Shown: positions 54,005 through 59,384 of the stretch, in pieces
Position numbering within the stretch: position 1 is the first letter of the stretch
How the letters are laid out: the number at the start of each line of letters is the position of its first letter
Origin: CAYFLR01 sp964343805
GTDB taxonomy: Bacteria; Bdellovibrionota_B; Oligoflexia; CAYFLR01
NCBI GenBank assembly: GCA_964343805.1
Contig: CAYFLR010000036.1
Span: forward strand, 1-59,384
Length of the DNA: 59,384 bases
Direction of reading: 5' to 3'
Notes under the pieces: generated by a model
What the model saw: the letters and a program-made list of their open reading frames with translations, nothing else
The model's database searches: none
What the model was told of the DNA's origin: nothing
Translations under genes and position numbers: made by a program

Positions 54005-55162
54005 ATGATAAAAACAAAATTAAATTCAATTTTACTAGTGGACGATGATTTTGACATTTGTGAGTTGCTGCAGGAGCAATTAGAGGTAGATGATTATCAA
54101 GTTGATACTGCCAATAGTGTTCCGGAAGCTCTTACCTGTTTGGAAAAACAATCATTTGACCTCATCCTAACGGATATAAAAATGCCCGGTGAAGATGGGA
54201 TCTCACTTCTGAAAAAGGTACGCCTAACTCATCCCAACATCCTGGTGATTCTTATGACTGGGTTTGGTGATAAAGATATTGCCATTCAATCCATCAAAGA
54301 AGGGGCCTTTGACTTTTTAGAAAAACCTTTGGATGAACAGGACCTGGCTAATGCTCTAGAAAGAGCCAGTAAGTTTATCCACATGCAAAGCCGAATGGAT
54401 GAAACCCACTCCAAATTAGAAGATGCAGCAAGGTTGACTGCAGTGGGAGAAATAGCTGCCAATTTAGCCCATGAAATTAAAAATCCCTTAGCTCAAATTT
54501 TAACCGAAGTCATGGACCTCATGGAATGTGATCCCTCTACATCCTCTGATACTATCAAAAAGAAGGCCGGAGTTATTGAGAAAACCACTCAGCGAATCGG
54601 TCGGATAGTTAATAGTCTCTATCGGCTTTCTCGTAAGAACCAGCTTTATGATAAAGAATTAGTGCTGCTTAATGAGATCTGGGAAGAGGTCTTTCCCCTT
54701 TATACTACCAACACCAAATATGAAAAAATTACTTTCAGAATTGATCCCCCTGCAGAAGATCTCTTGATAGAGTGTGATCCCACCGGTCTTTCTCAAGTAT
54801 TAATTAATTTGATTAATAATGCCTTTGATATTATCAAAGACTCAGATGATCCTTTTATTGAAGTTAAGTCAATCCTCCTAGAGGATCAGCTAGAAATTAG
54901 AGTCATTGACAGTGGAACTGGAATGGATGAAGCCACCGTTCAAAAAATTATGACTCCCTATTATACCACCAAAGCCAGAGGAGAGGGGCTTGGTTTAGGT
55001 CTCGCCATTTGCAAAAGGATTGTTGAAGATCACCAAGGTTCTCTCACCATTGATACCTCTTTAAAAAATACCTGCTTTGTCATTTCTCTTCCTTTAAAAC
55101 AATCAGGTGAAGCGCCAGTAGAAGAGGACCCTTGGGGTAAGATCAGTGAATTACTAGAATAG
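54005..55162 (+). CDS. REC-histidine kinase
   Basis: A 385-residue soluble protein: receiver (1-125) with D13-D14-D15 and phospho-acceptor D57 (LILTDIKMPG), then a HisKA domain with H156 in NLAHEIKNPLAQ, and an ATPase domain (NLINNAFDII, GEGLGLGLAI). Receiver before kinase is typical of relay proteins that receive phosphate from another kinase. No ribosome site obvious before the ATG. Convergent with the YkgJ-type gene, 9 nt apart. Confidence 0.88.
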   Translation: MIKTKLNSILLVDDDFDICELLQEQLEVDDYQVDTANSVPEALTCLEKQSFDLILTDIKMPGEDGISLLKKVRLTHPNILVILMTGFGDKDIAIQSIKEGAFDFLEKPLDEQDLANALERASKFIHMQSRMDETHSKLEDAARLTAVGEIAANLAHEIKNPLAQILTEVMDLMECDPSTSSDTIKKKAGVIEKTTQRIGRIVNSLYRLSRKNQLYDKELVLLNEIWEEVFPLYTTNTKYEKITFRIDPPAEDLLIECDPTGLSQVLINLINNAFDIIKDSDDPFIEVKSILLEDQLEIRVIDSGTGMDEATVQKIMTPYYTTKARGEGLGLGLAICKRIVEDHQGSLTIDTSLKNTCFVISLPLKQSGEAPVEEDPWGKISELLE

Positions 55163-55171
55163 TCCCCCTGT

Positions 55172-55588
55172 CTAATGGTTCTCTAGTAGGAATTTCTGGA
55201 TTTCTTCGGCGGTATAAAGATTTCCTTGGTCAATCCCAGGACAATGCTTCGCCGCCTTAACCCACTGTCTTTCTTTTTGTAGATTCTGAGACCAAAAAGG
55301 AAAAGTCCTGCACTGATTGGGCCTCGCATGATAGACTTTGCAACCCTGGTCATAAAAAATACACTTCTCATCCGTTTCTTTTAGACTGTACCCCTTTTTG
55401 TAGGTGAAACAATACTCTCTTCTAAAGGTACTGGGAGAAATACCTAGGGTTTTAGCCATATCACGTATTTCATCGCTATTTACTTCCACAATCCCGGAAA
55501 AGCCGATGCAGCAATAGCCACACTGTTGACACTCAAATTGGAGTCCCTCATGCCAGAATTTTTTTTTATCTTTTTTCTTCCTAGCCAT
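55172..55588 (-). CDS. YkgJ-family cysteine cluster protein
   Basis: A 138-residue protein with the YkgJ pattern: F-x-CQQCGYCC near the N-terminus, EYCFTYKKG, CIFYDQGCKVYHARPNQCRTFPFW in the middle. The eight conserved cysteines probably bind zinc or an Fe-S cluster. The basic N-terminal tail (ARKKKDKKK) is unusual. Function unknown; start ATG has no strong ribosome site. Confidence 0.85.
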   Translation of the reverse strand: MARKKKDKKKFWHEGLQFECQQCGYCCIGFSGIVEVNSDEIRDMAKTLGISPSTFRREYCFTYKKGYSLKETDEKCIFYDQGCKVYHARPNQCRTFPFWSQNLQKERQWVKAAKHCPGIDQGNLYTAEEIQKFLLENH

Positions 55589-55623
55589 GGTGCAGGTTGT
55601 AGCATGTGGTTAATAATAAGCCA

Positions 55624-55767
55624 ATGGAAGAATGGCAAGAACCATACTTTGGTAAACGGCCTGCTCACCCCCGATGTGTCCTTCGTGCGCGGATCGACAG
55701 TCTTCCGTTGGAACTCGACGGGAAACCACTTTTGACACTTGCCCAAACAAAAAAAACTCCTAACTGA
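55624..55767 (+). other. 47-codon GC-rich open frame, doubtful
   Basis: An ATG frame of 47 codons with a G+C-rich middle (about 55665-55730) against its AT-rich surroundings. Its 3' end runs through the tRNA terminator on the other strand and it has no ribosome site. It may be the relic of transferred DNA. Together with the terminator, tRNA and upstream tRNA promoter region it makes up the stretch 55589-55914 without a recognised protein gene. Confidence 0.2.
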
Positions 55768-55778
55768 CGTTAGAAGTT
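55748..55778 (-). terminator. intrinsic terminator of the tRNA-Gly gene
   Basis: On the minus strand AACTTCTAAC-GTCA-GTTAGGAGTT forms a 10-bp stem (one G-U pair) followed by a run of T. It starts 8 nt past the 3' end of the tRNA. Confidence 0.85.
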
Positions 55779-55786
55779 TTCTTTGT

Positions 55787-55861
55787 TGGAGCGGGAGACG
55801 AGGATCGAACTCGCGACTTCGACCTTGGGAAGGTCGCACTCTACCACTGAGTTACACCCGC
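55787..55861 (-). tRNA. tRNA-Gly (anticodon CCC)
   Basis: 75 nt, with encoded CCA. D-arm GTAACTCAGTGGTAGAGTGC, anticodon stem CGACC/GGTCG with loop TTCCCAA, so the anticodon is CCC, reading GGG. T-arm GCGAG-TTCGATC-CTCGT. The acceptor arm GCGGGTG faces CTCCCGC with one U-U mismatch at pair 6-67. The rest is a normal bacterial glycine tRNA. Confidence 0.92.
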
Positions 55862-55914
55862 TCAAACAAGTGCTTCATTAGTAACATTTTAACTTTTAAT
55901 AGCAAACAAAAAAC

Positions 55915-56370
55915 TTAATTTAAGTTGGCGTTGTCATTTGAAGCTGCTGCGAGCTCAGTGTATTCACCTTTCATATTATCTTTGCAAAGATAATCTTTTA
56001 AAATGGTATTGAGCGAAGCATCATAGATGTACCAGTTAACTTCTCCCTTATCACTTTTTACATTACAAACAGAAGTTGCGCCGGTCTTATCACATGTACT
56101 ATCAGTCCATGTTCCTTCAAATTTGTCGGTATAGCTGTCTCCACCTTTTTCTGTACACTCTTTTTTCAGATGTCCTTCTTCTTTTTGCTCTTGATCAGTG
56201 TAATCAATACAGACTTTGGTTTCTTGTCCGCCAAAGTCAGGCATTGTACCAGTACAGCTACCAGTAGCCTTTTCTACCTTATCTTCTTCATCTTTTAAAA
56301 GATCATCACAATAGGTAAAAAAGATTAAACCTGTAATGAGTAATAAACATCTTACAAAAGTTGGTCTCAT
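55915..56370 (-). CDS. small lipoprotein, cysteine-rich
   Basis: A 151-residue lipoprotein with lipobox FFTY-C followed by Asp at +2. In E. coli an Asp at +2 keeps lipoproteins in the inner membrane, so this one may differ from its neighbours. The mature part has six more Cys (GSCTG, KVCID, KECTE, STCDK, SVCNV, YLCKD) and an acidic character. GGAGAC precedes the ATG. No family recognised. Confidence 0.7.
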   Translation of the reverse strand: MRPTFVRCLLLITGLIFFTYCDDLLKDEEDKVEKATGSCTGTMPDFGGQETKVCIDYTDQEQKEEGHLKKECTEKGGDSYTDKFEGTWTDSTCDKTGATSVCNVKSDKGEVNWYIYDASLNTILKDYLCKDNMKGEYTELAAASNDNANLN

Positions 56371-56388
56371 AATTGTCTCCTAAAAAAA

Positions 56389-57075
56389 TTATAAGGGTTG
56401 AAGGGATTTTAAAAACTCAACCAGCATGTTGGGGTCCATATTATGGTCAATGTATAGGATCCCATCATGGGGTCGAAATTCGGTAAACTTAGAAATGGTT
56501 ATCTCATTTAACTCATGGAGTGCAGGAGGGACCAGTTTTTTATAGGCAATCAGTTTATTAAGCCCTTTTAAACAAACATCATGAGATATCCAGGCACAAC
56601 CCACTTTAATGTTCCACTCTTTTTGCAGTTGATCCATTAAGGTTGCACTATTGAAAAAGTCTTGTGCATTTTGATCCACCTCTTCTTGCGGGGATTCTTC
56701 CTCTTTCAGTGCTAATGCATATTTTATATACTTCAACATATCCTCTGGAGGGCTTTGATAATCAAGCTTAACAAAATCATCGCCAGCAAAGTAATCAAAT
56801 AAGTCTGTAATGAAAATTGTTCTAAGGGGATGATCTTTATTTTTTATGGCGTCCCAGTTTTGCTTCTTGATGGATGCCAATTTATCTAAACCTTTTTTAC
56901 AAAGATCATCACTAATCCAGGCACAGTCAATTTGATAGCCTGAGAGCTGACTCAGAGTAGACATTTGATTGTAATGGTGGATTGATTTTGTATCGGAGGC
57001 AGAAGGACTTCTATGTTTACATGTTATTGCAATTAAATTTAAAGCGGCCAGCAACAGAACCAAGGGCAGCTGCAT
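56389..57075 (-). CDS. lipoprotein with internal duplication
   Basis: A 228-residue lipoprotein, lipobox IAIT-C, Lys at +2; GGGAGAAG lies before the ATG. Two copies of about 85 residues follow each other, at about 47-125 and 150-228. Each begins with a hydrophobic Cys-containing core and D/H: CAWISDDLCKKGLDKL and CAWISHDVCLKGLNKL. Two Cys in each copy probably form a disulphide. No family recognised. It lies 18 nt upstream of the preceding lipoprotein gene, so both are cotranscribed. Confidence 0.72.
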   Translation of the reverse strand: MQLPLVLLLAALNLIAITCKHRSPSASDTKSIHHYNQMSTLSQLSGYQIDCAWISDDLCKKGLDKLASIKKQNWDAIKNKDHPLRTIFITDLFDYFAGDDFVKLDYQSPPEDMLKYIKYALALKEEESPQEEVDQNAQDFFNSATLMDQLQKEWNIKVGCAWISHDVCLKGLNKLIAYKKLVPPALHELNEITISKFTEFRPHDGILYIDHNMDPNMLVEFLKSLQPL

Positions 57076-57211
57076 GCTCTTCTCCCTACTAATTATCCCA
57101 TTTCATATATGTTTTATGGTTTATTGTACCTTTTTTGGCTATCTATGTGAAGAGACAATATTATTTTAGCCTAAGCCTAACAACAAACCATCCATTATGA
57201 AATGTAACATT

Positions 57212-57706
57212 TTATTGGGGATTAGAGACGGCCTCCACTTCAAGTAATGCATCTGGCTCACTTGAATAGGGTAGCTGAACCTGATAGTAACCAAGGGAAC
57301 TATCTGAACCTTTATCTATAGAGGTGGTCATATCCGGATTAAGAATAATAAAAATAAACTTCAGTTTGCTGTACCCATAACTCCCTCGGGCAGCTACTTG
57401 ATCTTTGAAGTTTGCGCCCCAGGTTGATTTGTTGATAGCTGGCATGACCATAAGCTTTTCTTGGACCCACTCTTTTTGTGGGTTAAACCCATCTCCATAG
57501 GCATATTTCAATAAAACATGACTCCCCCATTTTATTTCAGTATTCCTATATGTGATGTTGAATTCTCCATCCATGGAGCTGAAGTAGCCACAACTTCCAT
57601 GAGGGCCGCAACTGGGATTGGTGATGGTTCCTGTAACTTCAATTTCATTTGCCTTTAAGCTGATAGACATAAATAAAAACACAATTATGGTAATGGTATT
57701 TTTCAT
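57212..57706 (-). CDS. small exported protein of unknown function
   Basis: A 164-residue protein with a signal peptide cleaved after LKA. CAGGAG lies before the ATG. The mature part has a CGPHGSCGYF segment and strand-like stretches; it could be a small beta-sandwich protein. Its 5' region has an inverted-repeat structure at 57729-57786. Confidence 0.65.
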   Translation of the reverse strand: MKNTITIIVFLFMSISLKANEIEVTGTITNPSCGPHGSCGYFSSMDGEFNITYRNTEIKWGSHVLLKYAYGDGFNPQKEWVQEKLMVMPAINKSTWGANFKDQVAARGSYGYSKLKFIFIILNPDMTTSIDKGSDSSLGYYQVQLPYSSEPDALLEVEAVSNPQ

Positions 57707-57728
57707 AATAACTCCTGATGTAAAAAAT

Positions 57729-57786
57729 ATACTCCTACTGATTTAATAGCAAGGAGGAGCGGTTTATCCGCTATTGGGGGGAGTAT
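57729..57786 (-). promoter_or_regulatory. nested inverted repeats upstream of the 57706 gene
   Basis: Outer arms ATACTCC (57729-57735) and GGAGTAT (57780-57786) enclose AATAGC...GCTATT and the hairpin AGCGG-TTTAT-CCGCT. The inner pairs exclude each other, as in a switchable structure. It lies 23 nt upstream of the gene start. The remainder of 57787-57993 shows no gene. Confidence 0.4.
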
Positions 57787-57993
57787 GTGTGAAAATTATT
57801 ATTTAATAAATCCTCATTTAACCAAACCGTAGAAATACTTTACTGATTTGATAGTTGGTGAATGTGACTCTAAATCCAAATTTTAGAGGGATGGTGTTTG
57901 ATATTAGAAAACAGGTGGTTATGTCAATTTGTTAAGTTTTTTTACCCCTTTCCGAGATAAAAAGTGATATTCATTATTTTTTAGGAGGATGGA

Positions 57994-58353
57994 GTGTTTT
58001 TTTATAACCTAGAGATTTATGATTGGATGCAAGGAGAAGAACGCTTTACAGATCAATATGGATATCAAACTGAGCAGGCTCAGTCGGTTTTGCAGCAGAG
58101 TAATTCCTGGTTTTACTTTACTTTTACAGCCATTTTTATAGCTATATCGGAACTGTATTACCTCTCATTCTTTTTGAATGCGGTATATAAATTTTGGAAC
58201 CCAATAGCTATGTTTATAGGTCTTTCTTGCTCATTGTATGTGGCATCAGTTCTGATCTGGCCTGAAAGAATTTCAAAACCCAATGATATAGCAGAGTCCT
58301 GCCAACCTGAGACTGAGAATCAAGAAGCAGAAGAATTGAAAAGAGCTGGTTAA
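57994..58353 (+). CDS. small membrane protein
   Basis: A 119-residue protein with GTG start and AGGAGG 5 nt upstream. Two membrane helices (about 44-66 and 70-92) and an acidic C-terminal tail (PETENQEAEELKRAG). No family recognised. Convergent with the PilZ gene, 23 nt apart. Confidence 0.7.
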   Translation: MFFYNLEIYDWMQGEERFTDQYGYQTEQAQSVLQQSNSWFYFTFTAIFIAISELYYLSFFLNAVYKFWNPIAMFIGLSCSLYVASVLIWPERISKPNDIAESCQPETENQEAEELKRAG

Positions 58354-58376
58354 AAATCCATTTCTTGAGTTGGATC

Positions 58377-59180
58377 TTAGTTGGGAATCTTATTTTCCAT
58401 TTCATCAATGAGTTGCATGTGGGCTTTGTGATTAGATTGATCAACCTCTACAATCTCGGATCCATAAAGATAGTTGAAAGGGTTGGTTTTATTCATTTGG
58501 CTCTTCCATCTGATAGCCACTTTGGCATTGAATTTAAAACTCTCGGTTTTACCATTCGCTCTATTGAGAACCACTTCTAAGGCAAAGGAGAGTTCATTTC
58601 CTTCAGCAAAGTCTTCATTGCAACCAAAGCGGATCCCATGGAGGGAAATGTCAAAAAGTCGTCCGGTAATTTTACTTGGAGCTGCTGGGCTTTTTGATGG
58701 GAATCGGTCTTTCAAAAAGATGATAACCGGAAGATCATATCGTGGGGAGATCCGCACAATTTTCTTTTTAAAAAGTTGAAATTTGCTCGATCTATTATTT
58801 CCTAATTCAGAGTTGTAGAGCATCCGGGTAAAAGCGATGAGTTGCCTGGTATCTTCTAAATCCATTCTATCAAAGTGAAAACCATAGTGAATATGCCCTT
58901 TATTACTAGCATCACTTTTAATCCAGATCACTCGGCTTTCTGCTGTTATATTAAAGTCGTGGGATTCGTCTTGATCATCCTTAAGGTTGGATTTGATCTT
59001 TATAGTGATCTGGTCTCCTTCCGAAAAGTTTTGAGTGGAGGTGAAGCTGATTCCCTGGCGGCTTATATCAATAGGCAAAACTTTTTCCCAATGTCCATCA
59101 TTGGTAGAACAGTTTACCTCAATTTGAAGCCCTTGGAAGCTTTGAAAGCGTTGGAATTTTCTTTCTTTAATTTCAGACAT
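58377..59180 (-). CDS. tandem PilZ-domain protein (c-di-GMP receptor)
   Basis: A 267-residue soluble protein. Two PilZ domains in a row each have the full c-di-GMP motif: RxxxR (R7-K-F-Q-R11, and R143-I-S-P-R147) and D/NxSxxG (D38-I-S-R-Q-G43, and D177-I-S-L-H-G182). Most PilZ proteins have one domain; two complete ones suggest cooperative binding. The ATG at 59180 is used; a GTG 9 nt upstream is possible. It may control motility, secretion or envelope enzymes. Confidence 0.88.
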   Translation of the reverse strand: MSEIKERKFQRFQSFQGLQIEVNCSTNDGHWEKVLPIDISRQGISFTSTQNFSEGDQITIKIKSNLKDDQDESHDFNITAESRVIWIKSDASNKGHIHYGFHFDRMDLEDTRQLIAFTRMLYNSELGNNRSSKFQLFKKKIVRISPRYDLPVIIFLKDRFPSKSPAAPSKITGRLFDISLHGIRFGCNEDFAEGNELSFALEVVLNRANGKTESFKFNAKVAIRWKSQMNKTNPFNYLYGSEIVEVDQSNHKAHMQLIDEMENKIPN

Positions 59181-59245
59181 AATTCTCACATCTACTGAAT
59201 ATTTTTAAAGTCGTATCTCTTCACTATTATAGGCCTTTTTAATCA

Positions 59246-59384
59246 TTAAACACAAAGGTCTTTTGCTAATCTTTTGGCAAAAGCAAGCAGGGTCAAGGTT
59301 GGTGCCATACCCCATTCGGTTGGGATTATAGATCCATCACATATGGATAAGTTCTTTACTTTGCAATGAAGATGATTATCCACC
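59246..59384 (-). CDS. GMC oxidoreductase, C-terminal end (partial)
   Basis: Only the last 45 residues lie in the window; the gene continues beyond 59384. The segment LSICDGSIIPTEWGMAPTLTLLAFAKRLA matches the conserved end of FAD-dependent GMC (choline dehydrogenase, cholesterol oxidase type) enzymes, which bind flavin and oxidise alcohols or sterols. Stop TAA at 59246-59248. Confidence 0.82.
   Translation of the reverse strand, partial: VDNHLHCKVKNLSICDGSIIPTEWGMAPTLTLLAFAKRLAKDLCV

Noticed and set aside
55480..55839. A 119-codon frame antisense to the tRNA region
   Set aside because: It reads through the tRNA and its terminator, with no ribosome site or known domain.
1..59384. CRISPR arrays, rRNA genes, prophage genes or integrases
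   Set aside because: No regular direct-repeat array, rRNA signature or phage structural gene was seen; the Y1 transposase is the only mobile-element protein.

Overview
This is an AT-rich chromosomal segment (roughly 40% G+C by eye) from a Gram-negative bacterium. The evidence is a late lipid A-type acyltransferase, several outer-membrane-like secreted proteins and 13 lipobox lipoproteins. A squalene-hopene cyclase relative suggests hopanoid-type lipid chemistry. A thiol-type anaerobic ribonucleotide reductase and a corrinoid methyltransferase pair suggest a facultative or anaerobic lifestyle. The mix of exported hydrolase-like lipoproteins, many orphan signalling kinases and few metabolic genes recalls deltaproteobacterial or Bdellovibrionota-like genomes, but no marker gene fixes the taxonomy. 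The assembly has eight N-runs: 2188-2197, 2886-2895, 3267-3276, 10332-10426, 13209-13248, 25173-25182, 26347-26356 and 26773-26794. Six lie inside genes and make single genes look like two ORFs.

Layout. 1-6323: 3' part of a squalene-hopene cyclase-like gene, a secreted protein with three PPC domains, a small envelope protein, a Y1/RAYT-type transposase, an AI-2E family permease and a lipoprotein. 6315-9904: nrdR-nrdD-nrdG operon with two candidate NrdR boxes; NrdD carries a fused C-terminal redoxin. 9959-18134: exported amidoligase-like protein; a REC-kinase-REC gene split by an in-frame stop; envelope proteins; a 1275-residue secreted coiled-coil protein. 18264-23456: transglutaminase-like lipoprotein, corrinoid protein, UroD/MtaA-type methyltransferase, GAF histidine kinase and response regulator in one compact run. 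This is the best candidate for an undescribed system. 23706-29073: unknown lipoproteins and exported proteins, one with a G10 tract. 29221-35926: a signalling island of small membrane protein, kinase, CheA-like kinase, receiver and large hybrid kinase. 36007-46334: VWA lipoprotein, acyltransferase, two palindromic repeat elements, lipoproteins including a papain-like protease, an LVIVD beta-propeller and a family I CoA-transferase. 46310-55588: large secreted protein, hemerythrin, HExxH metallopeptidase-like lipoprotein, flavin-type oxidase, DUF486 protein, REC-kinase and YkgJ-type protein. 55748-59384: tRNA-Gly(CCC) with terminator, small lipoproteins, a tandem PilZ protein and the end of a GMC oxidoreductase.

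How the genes fit together. Two themes dominate: sensing (six kinase or kinase-like proteins, several receivers, a tandem PilZ protein) and a changing cell surface (lipoproteins, secreted coiled coil, exported enzymes). Convergent genes often overlap or nearly touch at their stop codons, so the genome is tightly packed. TTG and GTG starts with good Shine-Dalgarno sequences are common.
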